Positions 34,454 through 42,758 of a DNA stretch of 64,000 nt are shown here, piece after piece. This stretch comes from Paenibacillus psychroresistens. Its GTDB lineage: Bacteria > Bacillota > Bacilli > Paenibacillales > NBRC-103111. Made by a program: the position numbers and the translations under genes. Every line of letters starts with the position of its first letter. Within the stretch, counting starts at the first letter, position 1. The stretch spans positions 5,469,501 to 5,533,500 of the forward strand of contig NZ_CP034235.1 of NCBI RefSeq assembly GCF_009728935.1. The letters are read 5' to 3'. The notes beneath the pieces were generated by a model, which was not told where the DNA came from, searched no databases, and was given only the letters and a program-made list of their open reading frames with translations.

Positions 34454-34636
34454 TTTATTGTCCCTCCTTTAATGTAATTAGCTTTGTAAACTCCACTTTT
34501 AATTTCTAGGTTCCTCCCTGTACGTTCAGGTGTTCGATAGTGAAACAAAACTGATCGCCGAAGTACGCATATTAATGTGTTCATGTAACTAAAAACTGCA
34601 CGTTATTTCCCAACTCTTCGAAGTGAGGAAAAACAA

Positions 34637-34684
34637 TTTTAAAAAGGGGTCGCGCCAACATGTAAAATGTTGGTGAGACCCCTT
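34637..34684 (-). terminator. Terminator of the metallophosphatase gene
   Basis: On the minus strand a two-part stem (GGGGTC/GACCCC and CCAACAT/ATGTTGG) is followed by TTTTT. It lies 39 bp past the stop of the phosphatase gene. Confidence 0.85.
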
Positions 34685-34722
34685 CAACTTTGTAGCACCT
34701 TATCAATGTATTTTCCGATGAA

Positions 34723-35439
34723 TCAGATTTTTATTAGCTCATGCAACTCAATCAGCCGAGAAGAAGTTCGATATACATATACATTATTATTCATTAAGTC
34801 AAATAACCCTAAGTTACGATCTACAAGTAAATCTGCGGTGTGTGATCCTAGATCACAATTCATCGTTACTCCGTCCCATATTAAATCTTCCAAAGTAATC
34901 GGATTATGACCATGAATAATTGGTTTACCATTGGTCACTCTCATTAGTTGCTCTCTTGGATGCAAATTGTAATCAAAAAAATTCATTATCCAAATAATAT
35001 CACGTTTTTGCTCAAATATCCCAAATGCCGGATCAAGACCAGCATGAGTGTACACAAATTTATCGTCCTCAAACACAATAGGCAATCCTCTCACCCATGT
35101 TAGACAATCCTGCATCCCTGCTTCATCCCTAAATACTTCATTTAAGCTTAGAATAGTCTCGTACCCTCCATGAGCAAGCCATAATTTAGATGTTCCACAC
35201 ATATAATTGATCATCATTTCTTCATGATTACCTAGTAAGACAAAAACATTTTTTGGATAAGTCTGTTGTAACCTTTTTACCTCTTGCAGTAACTGACCGC
35301 TATGCCTTCCACGATTAATTAGATCTCCACCAAACACTAATTGATCAGTTTTTGGGTCATAGCAAACATGATCAAGCAATTTAATAAGTCCGATATACTC
35401 CCCGTGTAAATCAGAAATAAAAAATTTACGACCCATCAT
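34723..35439 (-). CDS. PPP-family metallophosphatase
   Basis: This 238-residue protein has all metal-binding motifs of the PPP-type serine/threonine phosphatase fold, in order: DLHGE near residue 10, GGDLINRGRHS near 37, LLGNHEEM near 68, YTHAGLDP near 131 and IIHGHNP near 175. It resembles PrpE/ApaH-like bacterial and phage enzymes that hydrolyse phosphoproteins or dinucleoside polyphosphates. Start is one of two adjacent ATGs with GGAG upstream. It lies at the edge of core block D and is transcribed away from the SLH gene. Phage lambda-type elements often carry such a phosphatase. Substrate is unknown. Confidence 0.85.
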   Translation of the reverse strand: MMGRKFFISDLHGEYIGLIKLLDHVCYDPKTDQLVFGGDLINRGRHSGQLLQEVKRLQQTYPKNVFVLLGNHEEMMINYMCGTSKLWLAHGGYETILSLNEVFRDEAGMQDCLTWVRGLPIVFEDDKFVYTHAGLDPAFGIFEQKRDIIWIMNFFDYNLHPREQLMRVTNGKPIIHGHNPITLEDLIWDGVTMNCDLGSHTADLLVDRNLGLFDLMNNNVYVYRTSSRLIELHELIKI

Positions 35440-35678
35440 CTACACTCCTTTGACATATCGACTTTAATCAATAAAACAGGACGATAGTAATGTTCGTCTA
35501 TTTTTTATTAAACTAAGTCTCCACTTTAACATTTACCTTCCACTAACGAGAAACATAATATGAAGAAGTTTATCAGATTCTAATTCCCATATTTAATATC
35601 AGTTTAACTATATTCACTACATTTCCAAATTTAACATGACTTCTCAGAAAACACAAAAGTTCTTACATAGATTCCTTC

Positions 35679-35707
35679 TTTACCCTTATTTATAGCTGGG
35701 ATATAAT
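35679..35707 (+). promoter_or_regulatory. Sigma-A-type promoter of the SLH protein gene
   Basis: TTTACC (35679-35684) and TATAAT (35702-35707) are spaced by 17 bp, about 100 bp before the SLH gene start. The rest of the 35440-35804 gap between the divergent genes shows nothing else. Confidence 0.65.
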
Positions 35708-35804
35708 GTTAAAGTAATTGCGTATTATTAAAAGTTCCAGGCTTTAATCTAGCTTAATAAAAACTTAGAGAATCATTCTAAAATGAATATCAGAGGAGTA
35801 AACA

Positions 35805-37196
35805 ATGACAAACTTAAAAGTATTATCAAAAGCACTTATTTTAGTTCTACTATTTTCCTTCACACTACTTGGAACTTCTTTTGCAGAAGATTCATTAACT
35901 CCTCAACCAACAGTAGAGACTACACCTACACTTACACTTACTCCAGCAGTTACTCCTAAATCTACACCTGAACCAACTCCGTTTAATCCAAACGGATCAT
36001 TTAACGATATCAGTAAGCATTGGGCTAAACCTGCTATAGAAAGTGCTTTTAGCAAAGGACTCTTAAAAGGTTATCCTGAAGGAACTTTTAAACCAAACAA
36101 TCCTGTCACTAGAGGCGAATTTGCCACCTTCTTAAGCCGTGCTACAAAGCAAACTGTCTTAGAACCAATAGATATACCTTTTGAGGATGTAATGGGACAT
36201 TGGAGCTTTAATGATGTGCAGAAAGATGTATCCTTAAGGTTTATTATGGCATCAGACTATCCTAATGGTTTTTCACCAGATACGCCGATCACTAGAAGAG
36301 AGATATCGAGATGGTTAGCTAACGGTTTATCTAGTAATAGTGAAGACTATAAGCAATCATTATTGGACATGAAAAATACATACGTTCCAGTCAGTGAAAT
36401 GTTTAAAAGTGTTCTAAAACCCAACGATATTCCATTAGTTGGTCTTATGTTAGGCACTGGCTTATTAAGCGGTTATCCAGATTTTTCATTTGGTCTCGAC
36501 AAAAATATCACTAGAGCAGAGGTTGCGACAATTCTGTTAAGGTATATAGACGTAGAAAGCAAAAAAGCAGATGATTTTTTAGGCTTACGTGAGCTAAGAG
36601 AAGTTGGGACAACTGGAACTAACTTAACTACAATTACCCCAATGCGTTACGGTCAATATACTGATGGATACGTTGGAGAATTCAAAAATATCAGAGATAA
36701 AAAATTAACAGTGTCTGGACAAGGAACAGTAGTACTCAATTATTTAATCGCAGTAGATATTAGATCTAAAACGGACTATACAGGAATTTATGGCAAAATG
36801 TTTATATCAAATGATTTTTATCTCTTTCCACAAAAAGGTGTACATTACTTTTTCACATTATCCACAATTACAGCTACAACCGATAATTTTAATGACATGG
36901 TCGTTTCTAACAGTACACATAATTGGTTTCAGAGTCCTTTAGGTGAAATTACAAACAAAGTAGCAATCGCTAATGGACTTCCAACAAACTATCCGAAGTA
37001 TAAACCAAAATTTATCAATCGTTTTGGTTATCTCCAACCTGGATATTATGCTGACGAATACAAAAAGGGAGTCGCAAGACAATATTGGGGGTGGTTCGCA
37101 GATGGAGGAAATCAAGGTCAGGAAGGATCTATACAATTCTATGCAAAAGTAGATGATGGAAGTATATTTGTTGCAGGTGGGGTTTTTAACCCTTAG
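35805..37196 (+). CDS. S-layer-homology (SLH) domain surface protein
   Basis: This 463-residue secreted protein has a signal peptide (ALILVLLFSFTLLGTSFA), a Thr/Pro-rich linker at residues ~30-65 and three SLH domains at about 65-250 (FNDISKHWAKPAIESA...GYPEGTFKPNNPVTRGEFA; a second with FEDVMGHWSFNDV; a degenerate third with GYPDFSF and ITRAEVAT). SLH domains bind pyruvylated wall polymers and anchor proteins to the cell wall. The C-terminal ~200 residues form a beta-rich domain that I do not recognise. ATG start with AGAGGAG upstream. It is the last element gene before attR and may be lysogenic-conversion-type cargo altering the surface. Confidence 0.85.
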   Translation: MTNLKVLSKALILVLLFSFTLLGTSFAEDSLTPQPTVETTPTLTLTPAVTPKSTPEPTPFNPNGSFNDISKHWAKPAIESAFSKGLLKGYPEGTFKPNNPVTRGEFATFLSRATKQTVLEPIDIPFEDVMGHWSFNDVQKDVSLRFIMASDYPNGFSPDTPITRREISRWLANGLSSNSEDYKQSLLDMKNTYVPVSEMFKSVLKPNDIPLVGLMLGTGLLSGYPDFSFGLDKNITRAEVATILLRYIDVESKKADDFLGLRELREVGTTGTNLTTITPMRYGQYTDGYVGEFKNIRDKKLTVSGQGTVVLNYLIAVDIRSKTDYTGIYGKMFISNDFYLFPQKGVHYFFTLSTITATTDNFNDMVVSNSTHNWFQSPLGEITNKVAIANGLPTNYPKYKPKFINRFGYLQPGYYADEYKKGVARQYWGWFADGGNQGQEGSIQFYAKVDDGSIFVAGGVFNP

Positions 37197-37279
37197 TTCA
37201 AAAAAATTATTGAAATGACAGGTTCGCTGAAAACTAATAAATGATCCCAATCCCCATTAAGAATGTTGCATTATATTCT

Positions 37280-37328
37280 AAAAGAAGCTTCTCAAGCGTT
37301 CATTGAACGTTAGAAAAGCTTCTTTTTT
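37280..37328 (+). terminator. Terminator after the SLH protein gene
   Basis: AAAAGAAGCTT pairs with AAAAGCTTCTTTT, with an inner AACGTT-rich stem (AAGCGTTC/GAACGTT), followed by a T-run. It is the last feature before the attachment site and shields the split gerE from SLH transcription. Confidence 0.85.
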
Positions 37329-37373
37329 CATAAAATATGATTAGTTTGTATTCCAAGACAATTTAATTTTTCT

Positions 37374-37412
37374 GTGTATTTCAAACTACATTACATTGGA
37401 AATGTGATTCCG
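37374..37412 (+). other. Right attachment site (attR) of the gerE-intervening element
   Basis: The element arm GTGTATTTCAAAC then TACATTAC (37374-37394) runs into the core ACATT (37393-37397) and then gerE (GGAAATGTGATTCCGC). The core pairs with ACATT at 1307-1311. The arm is the inverted counterpart of the attL arm. Confidence 0.8.
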
Positions 37413-37541
37413 CACGGTTTTCTCGCTAATAAATAATAACTGCGCAATATCCTTTGTCGTCTTGTCTTGTACCAGTAGTTCGAAGACCTCGCGTTCACGA
37501 TGTGTTAATAAAAACTTGCTTTTATGGTCGCTACCCTTCAA
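37386..37541 (-). pseudogene. gerE: gerE, N-terminal 51 codons with its own start
   Basis: TTG start with AAGGAGG nine bases upstream. The frame reads LLTHREREVFELLVQDKTT, then ISEKTVRNHISNVM, and stops at a TAG formed by element sequence. This is the first part of the GerE/LuxR-type HTH protein. The TTG aligns with the known GerE start, so the length agrees. As it stands the product lacks the end of the recognition domain and should not function. Joining to 1231-1320 restores 74 residues. GerE controls late spore-coat genes in the mother cell, and a sigma-K-type promoter lies just upstream. Confidence 0.92.
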
Positions 37542-37602
37542 TGTGTCACCCCTCCTTGCTCGGGATTAATATGGGTTACAGGTAAAGGGATACAGTCAAA
37601 TT

Positions 37603-37631
37603 TATAGTATGAAGTGCCCCAATCTTTGGTG
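37603..37631 (-). promoter_or_regulatory. Sigma-K-type promoter of gerE
   Basis: On the minus strand CACC (37631-37628) is followed after 16 bp by CATACTATA (37611-37603). This matches the sigma-K pattern of AC at -35 and CATAnnnTA at -10. It is 61 bp upstream of the TTG start. Control of gerE by sigma-K is established in Bacillus subtilis. Confidence 0.75.
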
Positions 37632-37663
37632 CATTTACCATGAAAAATGGGCGAATGCAGTTT

Positions 37664-37711
37664 AAATAAAACTAAAACCGCTTCATCCCTCTAATTGAGG
37701 AACAAAGCGGT
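37664..37711 (-). terminator. Terminator of the RCC1-repeat protein gene
   Basis: On the minus strand ACCGCTTT pairs with AAGCGGT around an inner CCTC/GAGG stem and is followed by TTTTAGTTTTATTT. It lies just after the stop at 37732. Confidence 0.8.
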
Positions 37712-37731
37712 AATGAACATTTCACACAATA

Positions 37732-40700
37732 TTAAACACTTAGTGCAAATACTTTAGTAGTGGTTATAGCGTTTTTCGTTATGGTTGCTGTTAATTTAAT
37801 GGCTATTTTTTTACCAACGACTGGTGATACGATACCACTATTGCTTATTACCGATGTATCACTGGAAAGCCAAGTAATGGTTGAACCGCTAGTACCGCTG
37901 CTTGCAAGAGTAAGATCATCCTTCACTGCCAGTGCAGTGTCTCCACTCGAGAAACCAATGACTAAAGCAGCTTTATCTTGATTAACTGCTCCTTGATCCG
38001 ATTGAGGAACTACTAATACGAACTCCTTAGTATCCGATAAACCATTTTTCTTAATCGACGCAATTAGTGTAACTGTTTTATTCCCTGTCAATTGTCGCGT
38101 AATTACGCCTGCTGTATTGATGGCTGGGCTATTGGAGGTCCAAGTAATCGTTGTGTTTTTAATTCCTACCTTAAGTAAGACGATATTCTGAGTTATTCTT
38201 GCATCTGTTTCAAGTCCAGTGTAACTGACTACAAGGTCAGACTTGGCAGCAGCTATTGCACCTGCATCTGATTGAATTACAATAATTGGATAATCTCTGC
38301 TAAATGATGCTCCAGCTATAGTCATGGTTGCAGTTAGGACCACTTTAGTATCTGCAATAGCATCTCTTGTAACAATTCCAGCATTACTAACAACGTCTGT
38401 ATTATTGGATGACCATGTTACAACAGCTTTATTCGCAGCTATAAGTGGTAATTTTAAATCTTTGGTAACATTATTTACTTTATCTCCGCTTGAGTAACCA
38501 ATTGCAAGTATAGTCTTAGCTGCAGCAGTTGCATCAACATCAACATTAGGTACTGTAAGAATAAATGTCGCTTTGACACTGCTTGTATTCTTTTTGATTG
38601 TAGCAGTTAATGTTACATTCGTTTCCTTAGCCAACACCTGATTAACGCCACCTACACTACTAATTAGTGCTTCATTGCTTGAAGTCCAGCTTACAACTGT
38701 GCCATGGTCTCCAGATAAAGGTAACGTTAAATTATGTGTTACATTGCCTTGGGTATCTCCACTATTGTAGCCAATCGCCACATTGGCTTTGGCTAAATTA
38801 GCTACCCCTAAATCAGACTGTAATACATTGACTGTGAATTCCTGTGTTCCATCAATTACTGCGTTCTTCTTAATGGTTGCAGTCAACTTAACAGTCGTAT
38901 CACCCTCTGCCTGTCTTGCAACAGCACCAGCAGCATTTACTACCTTCGTCTGATCAGACTTCCAGGTAATGGTAGCGCCATTGCTACCTTTTGTTGGCAA
39001 TGTAATTTTACCTTTAACTGTAGCTTTTGTCTCGCCTGGTGCAAAAGTCAATCCCGATGAAATCAATGCTGCTTTAGTATTGGCAACAGCTCCTGAATCA
39101 ATTTGTGGAACCTTTACAACAAACTCTTTACTGACGCTAGATCCATCTTTAGATAAAGTAGCTTTTAATGTAACTACTGCATTATTATCAGGCAATCTTT
39201 TTACAACTCCGTCATTATCTATCGCTCCAGGAGTATCTGAGCTCCAAACAATTGTTGTACCTTTCAATCCAGTTGGAGTGAGATACACTGTATTAGTCAC
39301 ACTCAGCGCATTATCACCCTTGAAGAATTTTAGGACTAATGCTCTTTGAGCTGCATCTAAGGCTGACGCATCTGTTTGTGGAACCGTTATTTTATATATT
39401 TTAGTACTTACTACCGTACCTTTACGAACTGTAGCTGTTAAATTGACAATTGCATCTGCTGTAGTCGGACGTTTAACTACACCGGAGGAAGGATTAACAA
39501 CAGCCGGTGCACTCGATGTCCAAGTTATAGCTGTCGTGTTCAGCAGACCCGTTTTAGGCAAAGATAAACTTTGTGTAACCTTTGCTGCTGAATCTCCACT
39601 ACCGAAACCAATTACAATTTCTGCTTTATCTTCAATAATAGCACCAAGCTCTGATTGAGGAACGATAATATCGAATTTTTTCTCTACAATTTCAGGAGAA
39701 TTAGGTATAGAAGTTTTCGAAATCTTAGCTGTTAAAGTAACAGTTACATCTTCAAACGCATTACGAGTGACAATACCTGTAGCACTGATAACTGTAGGGG
39801 AAGATGATATCCACTGGATGGTTGTCCCATTCGTCCCTACTGTAGCTAGTTTCATATTCTTAATTGCTTTCCCCAATAAAACACCGACATTATCTCCGAC
39901 ACCATAACTAATAGCTAATGCAGCTTTCGCTGCTGCTACGGCAGATTGGTCTGTTTGGAAGATTTTTAAAGTAAAATCTTTTGTCGTGTGTTCTAAGTTT
40001 TTAGTTAGGTTGGCTGTTAGAATGACTGTCGCATCAGCGTCTGTTGGTCTGAAAACTTCACCGCTCGCACTCACTACTAACGGTTTATTAGAAGCCCATG
40101 TAACGACTGTTCCATTCAAACCGATGTCTGGCAGGCTTAAATTTCGAGTTACTTTTGCTAAGCTGTCTCCTGTAGCATAGGTAATAGCAAGCGCTGCTTT
40201 GGCTGCTGGTATTGTTCCAACATCAGTCATTATAACCGTAAGCGGAATAGCAATTGTGGCTGTAGCACTATTTTTCTTAATGGTTGCCGTTAAGGTTACA
40301 ACCGCATTAGCGCTTGCAGGTCGAGTAACCAAACCCGTAGTGCTGATGACGGCTGGATTACTAGAAACCCAAGTAATTGTAGTTCCATTCGTATCGCTAG
40401 TTTTTAAATATACCCTTTGTGTAACGCTTGCTCTCGTATCAGAAGAGCCAACACTATAAGTGATTAGCGTAACGGAATCTTTAGTTTGAGCCACAGCACC
40501 TGCATCAGTCTGTGACATGCTTAGATCAAATACCTTAGTTGCTGTTGTCCCATTCTTCGAGATGGTTGCAGTGAGTTTTACGACCGTAATTGCTGCTGGC
40601 ATTGTCACTATCCCTAAGTGGGTTGGGTCTGTAGAATCGGCAATTATCCCCGTTGGATTGGCGCTCCATGATACTGTAGTGCCATTCAATCCAGCAATAG

Positions 40701-42582
40701 GTAGTGTAACATTGCGTGATACACTGGCTGCACTCTCAGAACCAGTGTAACCTATAAGCAGGGCAGAACTAGCTTCAGCTAATGCCTCACTATTCTTTTG
40801 ATCAAGAACTTTAACGACAAAATCCTGAGTTTTGTCAGGAGTTCCAATTTTAGAGATTGTTGCTTCAAGCGTCACATTCACATCCAATGCACCATCTATG
40901 CCACCTTCAGCTGTAACCGCCCGGGATACAACTCCCTTCGTTCCAACTACAGCAATTGCCGCATTATCTGAAGACCAATTTATCGTTGTGCCATTAAGTC
41001 CAGTTATAGGTAAATCCAGATTCTGAGTAACATCTGTTATTGCAGAAAAAGTAGAAACTAACGCTAATCTTGCTGTCTCAACAGCTCCTTCATCCGTTTG
41101 TAAAACTTTAATAGGAAACACCTGAGTAGTGGTTGCGTCACCTTTTTTCAAGGTCGCAGTTAGATTGAAAGTCACATCAGCATCCGTTGGACGAGTTACG
41201 GTAGCACTATATGTACTAATTGCAACAGTTAATGGATTGTAACTAGCCCAAGTCACCGTTGAACCGTTGGCACCTTCTGTTGTTAGGTCTATATCCTGCG
41301 TTACTTTTGTTGCGTTGTCACTTCCACGAAAACCAAGCGTTAACGCTGTTTTATCTGCTGCAATAGCTACAGTAGTATCAGCCAATGATCGAATAGCAGT
41401 CAATGTAGAAACTGTACTACCATCACCAAGCTCTCCTGAGTTATTGCCGCCCCATGTCCAAACCACACCTTTGTCATCTGTCGCCAAGGAATGATGTGCA
41501 CCAGAGGAAATTTTATAAATCAGCTTGCCATCTAATGCACTCACAGTAACAGGGAGATTACTGGAGGATGTTGATCCATCACCTAATTGACCTTGGTCAT
41601 TTTCTCCCCAGCTCATCATGGTTCGGTCATTAAGAAGTGCCAATGAATGATCATTCTCAGCTGTTATATCGATTATTGTTTTGCCGTTTAATAATCCATT
41701 TACTTTTACAGATGTGGTTCGATTGATTGTGGTTCCATCACCAAGCTGACCTGATGAATTATTGCCTGAACCCCACACTGTTCCACCCGCTACCAATGCC
41801 AAGGTATGATTATTACCTGCAGCAACCTTAATCGCTGTTTTACCTGAAAGCCCAATCACTTTCACAGGCAATTTCCGGTTAGTATTCGTGCCATCACCCA
41901 GCTGACCTGATGAATTATTCCCCCAAGCCCATACTGTGCCATCTTGAGCTACCGCTACAGAGTGAAGATTACCAGCTGCAATAGCGATAATCGTCTTTCC
42001 AGGTAGACCATTGACCAATACCGGAGTTGCACGAGTGTTTGTTGTCCCATCTCCCAATTGCCCATCATCGTTATTTCCCCAAGCATATAAAATTCCTGTA
42101 CTAGTCAATGCGAGCGAATGCGTCATACCGGTAGCAATTTGCGAAAATATTTTACCGCTTGGTAAATTTACTTTAACAGGGACATTACGATCCTTAATCG
42201 TCGCATCTCCCAATTGTCCTGAGTTGTTGATTCCCCAACCATAGACCAACCCATCTGCAATCGCAAGAGAATGCATATAACGTGCTGAAATTTCACTTAC
42301 TGCTTTCCCCGCCAATAAACCATCAACTTTAACCGGTTCAAGCCGATCTGTGTTCGTCCCATCTCCTAATGATCCGCCACTATTGTTGCCCCAGCCCCAT
42401 ACCGTACCGTTGGATGCTAGTGAGAGAGAATAACCTTCCCCTCCTGCAAGCTCAGTTGAATAATAAGCTGGAACGTCCGCATATGCTTTATGATCTACAC
42501 CGATAATTCCATTAAATACTAAAGATAAACTACTTATAACAATAGCTCCGATTATACTTTTTTTAAATGACCTCATTCTCAT
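37732..42582 (-). CDS. Secreted RCC1-repeat / bacterial Ig-like repeat protein
   Basis: This 1616-residue protein has an N-terminal signal segment (SIIGAIVISSLSLVFNGIIG). Residues ~40-390 hold about seven RCC1-type repeats (VWGWGNNSGGSLGDGTNT, YAWGNNDDGQLGDGTTNT), which form a beta-propeller. From ~400 to the C-terminus follow about fourteen ~85-residue Ig-like repeats of the type TTITWVSSNPAVISTTG...VTLTATIKKNSAT, each separated by a QTDxGAVAxAKxAL linker. There is no SLH, LPXTG or dockerin-like end, so it may be released or held by partners. ATG start at 42582; an MR at codon 3 could also serve. The gene is transcribed towards gerE and ends at a terminator. Confidence 0.85.
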   Translation of the reverse strand: MRMRSFKKSIIGAIVISSLSLVFNGIIGVDHKAYADVPAYYSTELAGGEGYSLSLASNGTVWGWGNNSGGSLGDGTNTDRLEPVKVDGLLAGKAVSEISARYMHSLAIADGLVYGWGINNSGQLGDATIKDRNVPVKVNLPSGKIFSQIATGMTHSLALTSTGILYAWGNNDDGQLGDGTTNTRATPVLVNGLPGKTIIAIAAGNLHSVAVAQDGTVWAWGNNSSGQLGDGTNTNRKLPVKVIGLSGKTAIKVAAGNNHTLALVAGGTVWGSGNNSSGQLGDGTTINRTTSVKVNGLLNGKTIIDITAENDHSLALLNDRTMMSWGENDQGQLGDGSTSSSNLPVTVSALDGKLIYKISSGAHHSLATDDKGVVWTWGGNNSGELGDGSTVSTLTAIRSLADTTVAIAADKTALTLGFRGSDNATKVTQDIDLTTEGANGSTVTWASYNPLTVAISTYSATVTRPTDADVTFNLTATLKKGDATTTQVFPIKVLQTDEGAVETARLALVSTFSAITDVTQNLDLPITGLNGTTINWSSDNAAIAVVGTKGVVSRAVTAEGGIDGALDVNVTLEATISKIGTPDKTQDFVVKVLDQKNSEALAEASSALLIGYTGSESAASVSRNVTLPIAGLNGTTVSWSANPTGIIADSTDPTHLGIVTMPAAITVVKLTATISKNGTTATKVFDLSMSQTDAGAVAQTKDSVTLITYSVGSSDTRASVTQRVYLKTSDTNGTTITWVSSNPAVISTTGLVTRPASANAVVTLTATIKKNSATATIAIPLTVIMTDVGTIPAAKAALAITYATGDSLAKVTRNLSLPDIGLNGTVVTWASNKPLVVSASGEVFRPTDADATVILTANLTKNLEHTTKDFTLKIFQTDQSAVAAAKAALAISYGVGDNVGVLLGKAIKNMKLATVGTNGTTIQWISSSPTVISATGIVTRNAFEDVTVTLTAKISKTSIPNSPEIVEKKFDIIVPQSELGAIIEDKAEIVIGFGSGDSAAKVTQSLSLPKTGLLNTTAITWTSSAPAVVNPSSGVVKRPTTADAIVNLTATVRKGTVVSTKIYKITVPQTDASALDAAQRALVLKFFKGDNALSVTNTVYLTPTGLKGTTIVWSSDTPGAIDNDGVVKRLPDNNAVVTLKATLSKDGSSVSKEFVVKVPQIDSGAVANTKAALISSGLTFAPGETKATVKGKITLPTKGSNGATITWKSDQTKVVNAAGAVARQAEGDTTVKLTATIKKNAVIDGTQEFTVNVLQSDLGVANLAKANVAIGYNSGDTQGNVTHNLTLPLSGDHGTVVSWTSSNEALISSVGGVNQVLAKETNVTLTATIKKNTSSVKATFILTVPNVDVDATAAAKTILAIGYSSGDKVNNVTKDLKLPLIAANKAVVTWSSNNTDVVSNAGIVTRDAIADTKVVLTATMTIAGASFSRDYPIIVIQSDAGAIAAAKSDLVVSYTGLETDARITQNIVLLKVGIKNTTITWTSNSPAINTAGVITRQLTGNKTVTLIASIKKNGLSDTKEFVLVVPQSDQGAVNQDKAALVIGFSSGDTALAVKDDLTLASSGTSGSTITWLSSDTSVISNSGIVSPVVGKKIAIKLTATITKNAITTTKVFALSV

Positions 42583-42705
42583 AAATCTCCCTTCAAGCTG
42601 CTCATCTCAATTACAAATTTTTCTAATTATAGTCCATGATACTCTATATATCGACAAAGTTCTGTAATAAAGTTAACATTTTTAGACTTTTTTTAACAAA
42701 ATAAT

Positions 42706-42740
42706 TAAAAAGACCTAGCCAGAAAATCAGCTAAGTCTTA
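42706..42740 (-). terminator. Terminator of the lectin/cadherin-like protein gene
   Basis: On the minus strand AAGACTTAGC pairs with GCTAGGTCTT and is followed by TTTAATT. It lies 19 bp past the stop at 42759. Confidence 0.75.
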
Positions 42741-42758
42741 ATATGACAATCTATAATC

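Larger units (their letters stand above)
1309..37394. mobile_element. gerE-intervening element (skin-like, serine-recombinase type), about 36.1 kb
   Basis: It is bounded by attL (core 1307-1311) and attR (core 37393-37397) and splits gerE in frame. It carries its own large serine recombinase, an excisionase-like HTH, an FtsK-like translocase, a Replic_Relax protein and a phage-type replication protein. Precise excision would leave ACATTGGAAATGTG in gerE and restore 74 codons. The four same-orientation arm copies (1307, 7817, 11790, 25913) suggest a composite built from several insertions at the same site. Split sporulation genes rejoined by serine recombinases are established for sigK (skin) and spsM (SPbeta). 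Excision of this element itself is inferred. Confidence 0.85.

Noticed and set aside
37760..41494. Plus-strand open frames of 60-126 codons within the RCC1/Ig-like gene
   Set aside because: They are the antisense of Thr/Val-rich repeats, recur with the repeat period and lack ribosome binding sites.
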